Notes under the pieces: generated by a model
Databases searched by the model: none
What the model saw: only the letters and a program-made list of their open reading frames with translations
Told to the model about the DNA's origin: nothing
NCBI GenBank assembly: GCA_002633005.1
Contig: NMRA01000059.1
Location: forward strand, 833,150-897,149
Direction: 5' to 3'
Source: Phoronis australis
Taxonomy: Eukaryota; Phoronida; Phoronidae
Length of the DNA stretch: 64,000 nucleotides
Translations under genes and position numbers: made by a program
Shown: positions 1 through 11,757 of the stretch, in pieces
Layout of the letters: each line of letters begins with the position of its first letter
How positions within the stretch are numbered: the stretch's first letter is position 1

Positions 1-167
1 GTATTCACGCCCATGTGTAAGTGACTTTGAATACTAATTACCGTATATACACGTATTCACGCCCATGCCCATGTATCCGAAATAATTCATTTTTTTCAAA
101 CAGAACATTCTGGACCAGTGTTTAATCATACTGGCGCATGCGCATAGGCTTCACTTATAGGCAACTG

Positions 168-212
168 CTTGTACATGCGTGCGTACGTGCGCGCACGCGT
201 GTGTGCGTGATT
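168..212. repeat. Alternating purine-pyrimidine tract
   Basis: A run rich in CG, TG and CA steps, including tgcgcgcacgcgtgtgtgcg. This kind of alternation favours Z-DNA. The motif gtattcacgcccatg also occurs twice nearby, at about 1 and 54. Nothing else is recognisable in 1-828. Confidence 0.6.
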
Positions 213-828
213 GCGGATGTGACGCTAATGCTTGTGTGTGTACATTCACACTATTTTTCATTTTGTAATCTAAGTTAATGTTAAATTGAATAAGCGTTAA
301 CTAGTATACCTGTACGTCAAGCTTTAATCACATAGCACTTGAAAATTGTGCACTTTGGTTATACCTAAGTGTAAAGGGCGAATTTTCTTAGTTCCAGGGA
401 TTGGCTCAGCTTCACAGGTAAATGCACGGTTCTAAGTACACATAGATTCGGTAACAAGTTCTTTGTCATCAAATGTCCTTGATTTCTAGTCCGATCAATC
501 TATCAATACTTCTAAAATTTGTGCCAACATGTGGCATTTGACAGATATCGACTCTGCAGTTCGATTACTACAGAAATGTGTTACATGATAAGTAGTACGT
601 TGGGTTTGTTAAAAGTTAAAGCTGCTATATGAACATATACTTAATAAGGTATCTTCGGGGGAGGGATATTTGAAGCGCAGAATTCGGGAATTTTGTGTAC
701 GGCCCTGGTTTAGTTTTCAAATACATTGCGACATGGTTGTCGACAGGTGAACATTCCGCCGGTGACATCGCGTGGGTGAGGAACCTGATTTACAACTTTA
801 GTTTAAGATTGCGAGGTTTGACTTCAGC

Positions 829-1700
829 TTGCTCGTAAGGCGTGTACCTCGAGAATCTTTCGCTAATCTACGTATTAAATCGATGCTTTGTGAGGCTCAC
901 TTTCAATCTATTAGTCTTTGTGGTGGTTGCTTAGTATTTCGTATCAAAACTTATTTGGCAGTGAACGCTTACTTTCAATTCTGGTGCTCTCAAATGACAC
1001 GTGTTGTTTTCCATCATATTATTCTTATGTCTCCAAACTGTCTGCCATGTCACCGGACGTTTACCAGCCGATAACCGTCCCACAATGCATTTGGAATACA
1101 CGAGTACAGGGCAGCGTTCCGTAGGCTGCAAGCTATTGGTTTGCACTTGCGGTGAAAAATCTTTGCTTTCGGAATGGAATCAGTGGATTAAACCAGACAA
1201 TTCAACACTACAACAAACCACTTCAGTGACCGCATTTTTGCTAAGATGAGCGAGTAAGTCTTCGAGCGAACTCTTGAAAAACTCTTTTTTAACTCCCCGG
1301 CCCGTGATTTTACCGCTGAGGTCATGCGAGATCCTGCTTTTCGCGCAAGAGGCTTGATCCACAGGGAATTTGACATTTGAGGCTGCTTCCTTTTCGATGT
1401 ACGTAAAAGCCCCAAACGTATGAGTCATGGTAAGGTTTTTGGGGCCATGTGTAGCGTTTTTGATGTGAAACGGTCCACAACAGAATTTTGACAGAGAGTA
1501 AGAAAGATGACAAGTCCGGTGTGACGTGCGCACCGTCAGGCAAAACCCTACGAGATATGTTCAGTGCCTCCCGGTTGCGAACGAATAGTAGTTTTACTAA
1601 GAGCTCGGTCCACATGGACAGCAGATCAACTACGTATGGAGAAAGAACGAGGAAACGATAATATCGCCTATAGCAGCATGCAGTAGACTTCATGGTCAGA
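829..1700. other. Overlapping short open frames, no assigned gene
   Basis: Both strands carry overlapping open stretches of 70 to 123 residues; the longest are on the minus strand, 1693-1322 and 1533-1180. I recognise no domain, signal peptide or splice pattern in any of them. The segment could be a decayed transposon or an unrecognised exon. Confidence 0.3.
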
Positions 1701-2372
1701 TGAATATACCACTGGATAAATGTGGACTATCATCGAGTGTCTACGGATAAACAAGCACAAAGGGAATGAAATTCACGTTCATAACATTTTACAAATATGC
1801 TTTTTTTATCTCATTTCATTTTATTCAGTAGAAACTAATGCGAATCCAAAATTAAATGTGGGTCGATTGCGGATAAAAACATACCAAATCCTAACCTCAT
1901 TGACCGCCACTGGACCTCAAAACTTTTAGATGCAGTCAAAGTGCGTGGACGTAGTTTTCCCGTCACCATTTATGTTGTTAAATAACTTATCTTGGATCAC
2001 CAAGTCTTGTCGCCGAACACAAGAGCATAATGCAAAAACTGCTACTTCTATGAGTGAAATCTGGTGTGTCGATGGGCGGGCATAACATAGGAATGGGCTC
2101 AAAGGTTTGTTATAGCACTGTGTGCATCATTCGTTTGCATCTATGACTTGTAATGACAATGCAACTCCGTTTCAATGAAATATGACCAAAACAATAATAA
2201 TGGTGGTTCTTATCCTCATGTGTGATTTATAAATAATTTCTAAAACTAAACTAATGCACCAAAACAAACGTAATGATCGAAAATTGATTTAGGGCGTAAG
2301 TGGACACTTGGGTCAAAATGGACATAATGGGTCAGAATGTGGGTTTGCTTTAGGGTCAAACAAATTAATATT

Positions 2373-2533
2373 GAACCTGGGTAGAGTTCAGTAACGCTAG
2401 AACCTACGCTAGGACCTCGCTAAAATCTAACCAAAATCATGTGCTCTCATTTAAAATACACGGCAATATCTGACGTAATCTCGCAAAGCCTTGCTTTTTA
2501 GCGAGGTCCTAGCGTAAATGAACTCAGGCCTGG
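2373..2533. mobile_element. Short MITE with terminal inverted repeats, copy 1
   Basis: The ends are inverted repeats: acgctaggacctcgctaaaa near 2410 is matched by its reverse complement near 2500, and a gaac...agttca outer segment is mirrored on the right. The interior is AT-rich and non-coding. A related copy lies at 51761-51920 with the same order of segments. Small size, TIRs and multiple copies indicate a non-autonomous DNA transposon; the superfamily is not identifiable by eye. Confidence 0.75.
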
Positions 2534-5500
2534 TCTCGCGCAATGTCGGAAAACATGATAAACAGAAGTTTATGGAGTCGCAATCGAAATATTAAAATGT
2601 CATCTCACTTTCTAATAACTTACATTAGTTCATGTGGCCGTTGACTGAAAGTAACAAATTTACCGCCAGGGTGTACAGTAGTATACTTATTGATAGATAA
2701 TCAATTATGCAACAGCGCTAGTTACTTTTTAGCTTTCTTTTCATAAATTGTTTGTCAAAACTGCAATTGCTGTTGTATAGTATGTACAGTGAATCCCCTA
2801 ATCACTCTGATAAATATATTGATAAATTTCAGTGTACAATGGAATGAACACAGACTGCATATTGATCGGTTACACCTGAGTATGGTCTTGCACGGTTATT
2901 TTTTGTGTGGACCGCGATTTACCTTCCGCAAGAGCAGCTAAATGTCTGACGCGACCAAATGACATTTATCCTTTTTAACGGGATCATATTTATTGCAAAA
3001 AGCACTCAATCAACATCAATGAACAAATTCATAAACCGTGCCTAGTTCACGCAATTAAAATAAAAGTCAAATATAATCCATTATACGTACATGTTCAACC
3101 CACAGCTTCTTCGAGGCTTTCAGGAGTATAACCCACAGCTCAAAAGAAATATAAGTACAAAAATTAATTTGTTTGGACTTTCAACTTCATTCAAACACAA
3201 AGGCCTCTGGAGCATGCAAATTATAAGCAAACACAATGTAGCCCATCTACTGTAGCAATACGTTTGCTACAGCACACCGAGACAAGATAGGCCTACAAAA
3301 ATTGATTCGGTCATAATGATTGCAAATATGTCTTCAGAATTTACATTCATACTTAAAAGTTTGTTGTATACATTCGCAATATTTTGTATAGCGGCAATTC
3401 TAATAATAAAACATGTTTTTCATCATCTAGTTAAGGAACAACATGAGCAATATCTGAATCTTGCGAGTAATATGTTTCATGAAAAGTCACAAGTATTTCT
3501 GAAAAATGGTTGAATTTCCCTTCAGCAAGAGCCTGTTTCTGAGAATATACACGTAACTGCAAGTTACTAAAATTATTAGTGATGAATTATTTCTAACGTG
3601 AGATGCGCTCATTTTTCCATGGCAACTGTGAAGTGAGAACGCAAGACCAAAGCATTTCTGTCTCAAGTCTTAATTCTCTTTCGTGAAACATGCAGTAGTT
3701 TACATTGCTTTCAAAAATAATCCCAGCTTTCTTCAGTCAGTTCACAATGTAATGTATAACATACAGTGACAAATGGTATCGGATGTCGTCTAGTTTCAGA
3801 AATTTCAACCAATTCTTAATTATCCTTGATAATCATAATAACAACAATGTTATTTCTCTCTTATATGGTGAAAATGGCTCTTATTCAAGAATTTAAGGCA
3901 TTAATGTTTAATAATGGGAGTTTGTTATCATGTCGAAATTCAAATAACCGTACTGGCTACACCCAACATTCATGGTTTTCAAAGTTATACTTTGAATCGC
4001 AGTTGCCAAGAACGTTTTTTTGTGGCAACGGGAATAAACTGTATGTTAATCTCGAGACCAATACTGTTCCTGTTATTCAATGGAAGCGGCCTATGGGATT
4101 TGATCACATACGCCTTGAGGGAAATGGTGCACGATAAATTAACACCACGGCGATCTCCCGTTCAGTGACTTTATCAGACATGAGAAGTTGTGAGCGAGTG
4201 ATAACACCTGGCTCCTTTGTTAACTGCCTAATCACAGGCCAATTATCTACCAGGCTTCAAAGGGTTACTGAAACCTAGCAGAACTACTTTCGACAAGGGG
4301 TAGAGGTTTTCATCAACAACAATTGCTTCGTATCACATTGCGGTAGAAGCAACAAGTTTTCAAACAAGAAACAAAGTATAACCTAAAAAACAACAAAAAC
4401 AACTTTACAAGCCTGTGGGTGAGGAATTGAGTGAGTTTAGAGTCCTGGTGATAACACGTACACGTCCTGACAAGACTAGACCTGTCGGGCGGGGTCCGGG
4501 CTTCATTGTTAATCATATACAGAGCAGTCAGCTGAGTTCAGAAACCTCCAAAACATTGCTGACGAAAGCTGGCAGGCGAAAGCTCTATGGAGAGTTGCAG
4601 GTAAAACAGCAAGCTGTCCAAACCACCTCCATTCGCTGTTGTCTCACAAACCGCGCCCTACACCTGGCTCACACCGCGGTTATATACCCAACTTCCAGCT
4701 CCACCTATTGATGACATAATGAATTAACAATGGTAACCGAGGTGTCGTGTTTTCTCCGTTTGCAAATAAGCATTTATCGGCATTGAGACTTGTTCCATGA
4801 AAGATTTAGTTTCATTTTGGAGTGGACTCCAGCAACCTTGATGGGTTGAACTTTTTTACCAGCCGGAGAAGCAACGCGGCGAAGCCTTTTGATCTATGAT
4901 TGCCTCGCGCATTCCACAGCTGCTTCGTAACAGTAGCGATGGACGATGAAAGGCTTGCGCATAGTCACTGGTTCAGGCATGAGCAGTATACGAGTAGTCC
5001 CGTTTAACGTTTGTGTTAGATGTTAAACACGCATGCGCATAAAAGACTTCCTGCCCTTTAATATCAATACTGGCAATAGATTGTATTGTGATTGTTTGCC
5101 GCTTGTTTTTCTTAACTTACTGGTTGATGAAGCAATGTTGGCTTCAAAATCATTTTGTATTTAACCAATAAAGACTCTTAAAAGCACTTAATAGCGTTTC
5201 TTTGAAATGACACTCTTCTCTATTAATTTAATTTGCATTTGAGCCGGAGTGCCTCTGTTTCGATACGTTTTATTTGGCTTCATTGGCCGATAATATAACT
5301 ACTAGCACTCTTTGTTGAGTCAAATATACCATGATGTTTCGCCACAAGGGTGCTCGTTTGACTATTTAGTCGTGCGACGACATGCAGTCATTATGTTTTT
5401 AAGTGGTTAACATGTGTGAGCACAGAAACACAACCTCTGATCTAAATACGGTGCTCGTGATTACAGGGTCGTGTTTTCTAATAGGTTGGCGCTTCTTGTA

Positions 5501-5549
5501 TGACTTGTTCAGCGTGTCTCAAAAATTGTATCTAGTGGCTTGTAACATC
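2534..5549. other. Intergenic, AT-rich, no supported gene
   Basis: The stretch contains only short open frames. One of 65 codons at 3316-3513 (+) would encode a hydrophobic, possibly membrane-spanning segment near its N-terminus, but its codon pattern and context give no support. Others at 3826-4168 and 4415-4711 (+) have no recognisable motif. Confidence 0.5.
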
Positions 5550-5550
5550 C

Positions 5551-6577
5551 TGCCCAGTATGGTTTTCGTGGGAGGCACTCGATAGAGCTGGCTTCAGTTG
5601 AAATTATGGATAGAATTGTCAGGGCTGTGGAAAATAATAAATTGCCACTGGCCAATCTAATTGATCTTTCCAAAGCTTTTGACTCTTTAAGTCATTCAAT
5701 TTTACTTGACAAACTTCTATATTATGGTTGTAACCCCTTGTATTTAAGTTTCTTGAGAAACAATTTCTCTAATAAGGCTCAGTATGTTCAAATTAACAAC
5801 ACAAAATCTAACACAGTTCCAATTCTACGAGGTGTCCCACAGGGGTCTATATTGGGTCCGTTATTATTCATCATTTATATGAATGATTTTGTGAAGTGCA
5901 CAAATTTGACTGCATACTTTATGCTGATGATACTACTATTATTAATGGTATTCATAGGATGTTGTCTGTAAATGAGTCACATATGTTTTGTGCGGAGCTG
6001 GAAAAAATTCAGTCTTGGTTAAATGTAATTGGACTGGTTTTAAATGCAATTAAAACAAAATTTATGGTTTTTCATAAAGCCCAAAATGTATTCATGGTTT
6101 TTATTTAAAGTTTAATAACTTGAAAATTGAAAGAGTTCGTTCTATCAATTTACTTGATGTTACCATCTGCAAAAACTTGTTATGGAGTCCACACATAAAC
6201 AATTTGTTGAGAAAGATAAGCAGATTCGGTGGTGTTCTTAATAACCTAAAACATTTCTTGCCCTTTGAAACTTTGAAAACTGTATATAATGGTCTTGTCC
6301 TTCCTCATTTTAATTATGGCATTCTGCTATGGGGTGTGAACATAATAGAATATTCAAATTACAGAAAAAGGTTATTCGCAATATTACCTCAAGTTATTTT
6401 AATGCCCATACAGATTCTATATTTAAGACTACACAGATTCTCAAAATTAAGGACTTGTATGTTGTTGGTATTATTAAATTTTTCTACAAATATGTTCATA
6501 ATGACTTACCTTCATTTTTCAACACGTTCAATTTAATTACCCGTGGGTCTGTTCAGGAATATAAAACTAGACAATGA
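5551..6577 (+). pseudogene. LINE reverse transcriptase, frameshifted remnant
   Basis: RT motifs appear in the correct order across several frames. AQYGFRGRHSIELASVE occurs at about 5554-5604. DLSKAFDSLSH follows near 5660, then RGVPQGSILGPLLFIIYMND near 5830, which is RT motif 4. After a frame change comes LYADDT near 5915, the catalytic YADD box, then SWLNVIGLVLNAIKTK near 6020. After another break comes the thumb-like segment IDL...VTICKNLLWSPHI to the NYGILLWG end. At least two frameshifts and several stops separate the pieces, so the copy is dead. The endonuclease domain is missing. Confidence 0.9.
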
Positions 6578-6983
6578 CATCTTCTACAAACTCCCCGTTG
6601 TACTAAATCATTTGCTGAAGATTTAGTTCGCAATGACCTACCTCATATAATTAATAACCTTCTTAAAAGTGTCTCCCAAAAACTGTTTATCCATTCGTTA
6701 CCCTCTGTTATAAATTATTTTAAAAATGTTTGTTTTGAAAGTTATGAACTTGAGTGCACTATACCCAGCTGCTTTGTGTGTAACTATCTTCGATAATCTC
6801 TCCTAGTCTTTTCACAAGTAGTTTTAAATTACATAATCACTTAATTTTTGTAATTCTGATTATCTGTAACACTGTATTTTTTATTCTCTGATGGCTCCGT
6901 GGTCAACGGACCTTTTGGGTCCTTCACGGATTTTCCATAAGCGTAAATCTGCATCAAGTGTATTTTTGTCTTAATGTGAATAA

Positions 6984-7069
6984 AGTGTACTGCTACTGCT
7001 ACTGCTACTGCTACTACGACTACGACTACGACTACGACTACTACTACGACTACTACTACGACTACTACG

Positions 7070-7131
<62 letters not shown>
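6984..7131 (+). repeat. Trinucleotide microsatellite at LINE 3' end
   Basis: Successive blocks of tgctac, gactac, ctact and finally taa repeats run directly from the 3' end of the LINE (aataaagtgtactgctactgc). The graded change of unit suggests growth of the element's own tail repeat followed by drift. Confidence 0.9.
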
Positions 7132-7135
<4 letters not shown>

Positions 7136-7149
7136 ATCTTGGCCTGAAC

Positions 7150-7786
7150 AAAGCCTTTTCAAGCCTCGAAATCTCAGACCTGGGCCCAGTCTCCAATCTC
7201 CGTACTCAGACTCATACTCATACTCGAGATTTTATACTCAAAATCGTGCTCACTGGAGTCAAAACAGCGTCTTTAATGTCGCATTTCGAGTAGACTCCAA
7301 ACGTACTCAAATCTGAAAATCGTACTCGAGTTGCTATGGAACTCTTTATGATGTGAAATGCAAAACCAAGCAAAGTCGCACTGATTCAGCGCTCCTTGTT
7401 CGCATAGACCCTAGTAACTACATGTACATTATCGTCTGCTGTCGCTACAATTACAAGAGAACGTAGAATGCCGAGTGTTCTGTAATTCATTTTTTCAGTT
7501 ACAATACGATATTCTTATACCAAACACTTATAGACTATTTGATACATTTGCCAATTATTAAGCATAACTTCTTGTTTTTTATCTCAATCCCAAAAATGTC
7601 TTAAGAAGTTTCTACCAGCTTATCACATCAAAGTCAAAGACGGAACAGAGGCAGTTACAATCTCAATGTCTGATTTAGCCAGGGTGAAAAATGGGTTCGA
7701 TTTTCCCTACATTTGACACATTTACTCCTAAAGTTGGCATCGCCAAACCACCTAATGACAGCATATTGAATTTTTTTCTTTTTCAG
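7150..7786. other. Intergenic, nothing assigned
   Basis: Near 7200-7330 the motif actcatactcgaga and relatives (tactcgag, gtactcaaa) recur irregularly, a degenerate short-repeat patch. No gene is evident. Confidence 0.5.
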
Positions 7787-8058
7787 TGATGCAGAGGTGG
7801 GCCGGTGACTCCGGTCCGGAGGTCAGGTACCATATCACAGACCTGCAACCAACATTTCTAAGGGGGAGTTCGAATTGCACATTTTCTTTGACGGGAGGTC
7901 GAATTGCAAAAGTTTGTACCTTAATTGCCAGCGGCGGTGTTCTTCCTCAGTTAGCCGGTTGTCCACGTCAGCCCGAAACGCCAATTGTCATTTTTGGGCC
8001 TCGTTTGGTTCCTGGTCAACCTTTCTTCACTCTTGACATAGAACCCACTGCTGTATAG
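7787..8058 (+). CDS. Possible terminal exon, unknown product
   Basis: A pyrimidine-rich tract ending in tttttctttttcag gives a good splice acceptor at 7786. An open frame of 89 codons follows from an ATG at 7789 to a TAG at 8058. The translation includes SGPEVRYHITDLQP and a C-terminal PFFTLDIEPTAV. I recognise no family and see no matching upstream exon. It could be a last exon or a chance frame. Confidence 0.2.
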
Positions 8059-8361
8059 GCCTACTCTGATGTCAAAACATTGATACTGTATATTTGCATT
8101 TTATCGGGATGTATCAAGTTAGCTGACATTTGGGGCGTGAGTTAAAAAACACTTCCTGTTCAGGCATTCAGAGTTCATCAGTGAACGGGACGAAACGTCT
8201 ACTTAGAAATCTGCAAACTCTGGAATATCTTTCGGGGATTGAGGAATTATAGATAAGTAAACTATGATGTGAAATGTAGTTGACAGGGAAGCAAACTGTT
8301 TTTAATTTTCCTCGTCTCCCGTCTTCTGAAAACCCTAGAAACTATAGGCATACCTACTGAA

Positions 8362-8517
8362 ATGAGGGCAGCTGCACAAACTTCTCACACTACTTTTCCC
8401 ACAACTGCTTTCGATACTCGTAATGACTCGCCGACAACACCCCGGCCAACCCGCCATCGAGAACGACCGGAAGGCGATCAAGAACGAAATATGGCGCGAG
8501 AAGCGAACCCAGGCAAG
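8362..8517 (+). CDS. Possible first coding exon, unknown product
   Basis: The frame starts at ATG 8362 and runs 52 codons to a strong splice donor, ggcaag|gtgagt at 8518. The peptide is rich in Thr, Pro and Arg and has no recognisable domain. No partner exon was identified downstream. Confidence 0.2.
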
Positions 8518-10089
8518 GTGAGTAAATTTGATCAATTTTCGTTGTTTTTACTACCAATGTGAAAACAGAGAAATGACTTCAAGGCGTAGCACATTTAGGA
8601 AGGGCAGGTAGAGGTTTAGGCTAGTGTCTCTCCCAATTATAGGAGAAACGTTACTTTGACCGAGGCATCGCTTAAGCCAAAGGTGATTTGAATGTCATTT
8701 TGGCAAATTGCCGTTATTTTTGGCACTAAATCAATAAATTGACCATGGAGTTATAAAGAAATGACGTGCGAAAATATAACGCAACGCTTGTTTTTTGTAC
8801 TTTTGTCAGGATCTCTGATTTTTCGACGCTTTTCTGTTGAAATATGCGATCGGGAGCGCAAATTTGTGTTTGTTTATGCGATCGGGAACGCATTCTGATG
8901 TGTCGAACAGTAATGAACTTTTTACTTATAAAACGTGAAAAAGGTTACAAAATAAGTGTGGTGCAATGAATTAATCACATTTTGTTTCGTTCCTGTGTTA
9001 CTTTCGTATCAAAACTGAACAACAACACAGCATATTTCCATTAAATTGCCTTGAGCACTACATGTACATCAAGCATAATTTTAGTTTCACAAACGAATTT
9101 ATTCGCATTTCCGAAACAAGTTCACTGTTAATGTGAGGCGAGCTTCAACAAACATGTTACCCATGACGTGATGGTACACCCTACCAGGGTTTTGAAAAGT
9201 ACAAGCCAGGCATCTACTTTTAGACCAAACCACTGAGAACAAGGGTTTCTAAACTGAAGACTCACCCAGGAGTCGTTCTATGTGGCCTGCCAGCCAGGGG
9301 TAAACAAATGGTTGCAGCACCGAGATGAAAGCGAGTGTAGAATCCTCTTGTAAAATTGTGACAGCAAAAGGAAAAGAAAAAACAAATAGCCAGTGAAGTC
9401 AAAGAATGATGATGAGCTTGCCCATGGGAAAAGATTGGAGTGCGGCAACACTCCACGAGATGATTCAAAGATTCTCATTCCTAAACGTCTGGGATCAAAA
9501 AAAATGGCCAGAAGTTGTGTAAACTGGCGTGCTGATAAAACGGGTGGGATTTTACTTGATTTTTACTGATAACATCGATACAGAGATGAACAAATTGACT
9601 TGCGGCACCGTGTGGCTTGGATGTACGTTGTATTTGACTCTTCTGTTTTGTAGTATTGGTCCTAAGTTCACCTGCATTATCAGTTCATGATCTCGAGTTT
9701 ATTGTGACATTGAAAAAGATTGAGTGTTATAATACACATACTATATTGTGATTTGCTCAAAACGTAGTCAACATGTTGTCATTAACGTCACTTCAACCTA
9801 CACATTGTTGTGATTTACAGAGGAAATCAACAATATTATAGCATTTCTATTATAATATTAATCTTTTATCACACATACCTCAAAATTGGTTTTACAAAAA
9901 TATATACATTTATTTATAGAGAAATCAACAAAGCAAATCCATTGAACATTTCCAACGAATTACTTTTGGAATGTAGTAGACTAAATCACCACTGAATCAT
10001 AGACAATGCATTTAGGACTGATTGATAGTATAACAGTCTCTCACATGAAATCAACTACAAAATGAAAACAATTTTTACAATAACCATAA
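8518..10089. other. Intergenic, no supported gene
   Basis: Two short minus-strand frames lie at 9262-9478, and one ends in a donor-like gtgagt. Neither shows a recognisable motif. The motif gcgatcggga-gcgca occurs twice at about 8847 and 8879, a small local duplication. Confidence 0.4.
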
Positions 10090-10227
10090 CACAGAACTTC
10101 GCTTTACTCTAAGTCTTTCTTTATTCAGGCCGTTCAACAGTGGATCAACTTGCCAAATAGTGTTAAGGAGGCTGACCGTTATGATGATTTCAGACTCAAA
10201 CGCATTAGTTACCTGTGGTCGTCATAG
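10090..10227 (+). pseudogene. LINE ORF2 C-terminal remnant
   Basis: A short frame reads HRTSLYSKSFFIQAVQQWIN followed by LPNSVKEADRYDDF and ends in TAG at 10225-10227. The pattern R-S-FF-x-x-A-x-x-x-W-x-x-LP-x-x-V-x-x-A is the familiar tail of LINE polyproteins (SFFPR..WNSLP). It is followed by a short 3' segment and a (ttta)n tail, as expected of a strongly 5'-truncated LINE. A splice-acceptor-like ttctttattcag inside it could mislead gene finders. Confidence 0.6.
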
Positions 10228-10296
10228 CTGTCTCTCCTTTTTGTAACTCCAATGTATATGCCACATAAAAGTTTTTATTTATTTATTTATTTTTAA
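10228..10296 (+). repeat. LINE 3' end with (ttta)n tail
   Basis: A short 3' UTR follows the LINE C-terminal remnant and ends in a ttta simple repeat (about 10270-10296), distinct from the tgc/tac tail of the LINE at 5551. Confidence 0.55.
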
Positions 10297-11227
10297 TTCA
10301 CCTTGGGAGTCAACACCGATGAAAAATCGTTTCCTTGTGCGCTGGCTTTTAATGTAGATTATACATTATAACTTACTTATAATTTGAATTGAAGTTCATA
10401 TAATCCACTTAATTGCATGTGCATTTTATTCTTAGCTGGGAAGTCATTCATTTGCCTGTAGGTTTGTCATATATGCAGAATATATTAATAGCTTGGCAAA
10501 AAAGCAAAGGAGTGATATGGGTGGTCAGTAATGTGTCTACAACAATAGCTTCTCAGTTTACATTTAAACTATAGTCAGTAACGACAAACCAAATCATGGG
10601 GATAATGCAATGACTGAGAAGCAAAGGCAAATGATCAGGAATGTCCGGGGACATGGTTATACTTTCTTTAAGGTTTTGGTCGAAATCCACTGAGAACTGT
10701 AAGAGTTGCTCCCAGATCTATACATTACAGGTGCGTGATGAAAAGCATGATTTCCCAAATATGGTCGAATAGCAGGCTGCCAACTTTCTTGAAACTTTCT
10801 TCCAAATCGTCTGAGAAATGTATGAGTTGTGCTCAGAACACGCAATAACGGACGGTCGAAATCACGCCAACCAATTATATTTCGGTGGCCAAAGAAAGCA
10901 AAGCAAAGTAAACGTCAATTTATTACTTAATGAGTTTTATATTCACTGATCTGCAGGATTTTAAGCTAAATTTTGCAAGCCACAAGTTATGTTAACGTTT
11001 TTGCACCTAAATGTCTTGCTAATCAAATGTGCACGTGGCCCGCGCAACCCCGCCGTAACCCGGGGATACAGGGAACCCCTGGCCATTTGTTTAGGTCAAC
11101 ATGATGTCCATGTGGCCGGCGTACCTCTGCCGTAACCCGGGGATAGGAAGAAAGTTTTTAGCTAATAATTTTTGAAAATGGCTAAAAGTTTTCTGATGCT
11201 TTAGCCACTTTGGCTAATGCCTTTAAC
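10297..11227. other. Intergenic with weak local repeats
   Basis: Between 10670 and 10860 the segment ggtttt/ggtcgaaatccac...gag..tgtaagagttg and a diverged version nearby suggest an old duplication. At 11030 and 11105, catgtggcc-gcg...gccgtaacccggggata occurs twice about 75 bases apart. No gene is seen. Confidence 0.5.
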
Positions 11228-11757
11228 GAGGCATGGGACGCGAAAGCTCGTCAAAAATATCTTCTAAATAATTCATCTTGCAACATCTAGTACAGAGTAA
11301 TTTATTTCCCTTGTGAGCAAATTTCCAGAAAAAATCACAAAATTCACGATTTTTGAAATATGCGGGCAGGAAGAACTTAGTGATTACCACAGAGTTTCTA
11401 ATCTCCCTGCCACTTATGATAAATGCCAGCACGGGCTCACAGTCAGTTGTTTGAAGTCGCTTTAGGTCAAAGGTAACACTTTCCATATGAGGGAAATGTG
11501 CTATGTCTATGTCTATGTCTTATCACACCCAATAAGGAGATAAGATTTGCCTTGTGGTAGAAAAATTGACGAAGTTACGAGCAATTGAAAGATCATTTTT
11601 TGAAATTTGAAACGAAAAATGTTTTGATATCAGCAGAAATTAAAAATATTTATAAAAAAACCCTAAAAAAGCCTGGTGAGCAGGTTGGCTTCTGTTGCAG
11701 TGACAAAGAACAACTTTCAATATTGCAATTTAGTCTGTTTGTTGCATTCCAGGCAAC
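11228..11757 (+). mobile_element. Non-autonomous DNA transposon, family Z copy 1
   Basis: The left end gaggcatgggacgcgaaagc and the interior, including aaatttccagaaaaaatcac and aataaggagataag, match the element at 22173-22781 in the same order over about 0.53 kb. The right end (gttgcattccaggcaac) is more decayed than in copy 2. No transposase frame is present; the open frames at 11223-11486 and 11585-11770 are incidental. Confidence 0.75.

Larger units (their letters stand above)
5551..7140 (+). mobile_element. 5'-truncated non-LTR retrotransposon (LINE)
   Basis: The segment contains a reverse transcriptase relic (5551-6577), then about 400 bases of decayed 3' coding and 3' UTR sequence with a small GGACC/GGTCC hairpin near 6910, and ends in a long trinucleotide microsatellite (6990-7131). 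This order, with no LTR and a 5' truncation inside the RT domain, is the usual form of a LINE insertion. The clade cannot be set with confidence; the simple-repeat tail suggests CR1/L2-like or related elements. Confidence 0.85.

Noticed and set aside
6971-7162. Ser/Ile/Arg homopolymer frame on the minus strand
   Set aside because: It is translation of the LINE-tail microsatellite.
9262-9478. Minus-strand exon ending in a gtgagt donor
   Set aside because: There is no recognisable protein, the frames overlap, and no partner exon was seen; the donor alone is not sufficient.
10120-10227. Terminal exon after ttctttattcag
   Set aside because: The frame continues upstream through the supposed acceptor and matches a LINE C-terminal tail (SFF...W..LP) followed by a simple-repeat tail.
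11223-11486. 87-codon minus-strand frame as a gene
   Set aside because: It lies wholly inside a non-autonomous transposon and is not preserved in the second copy.
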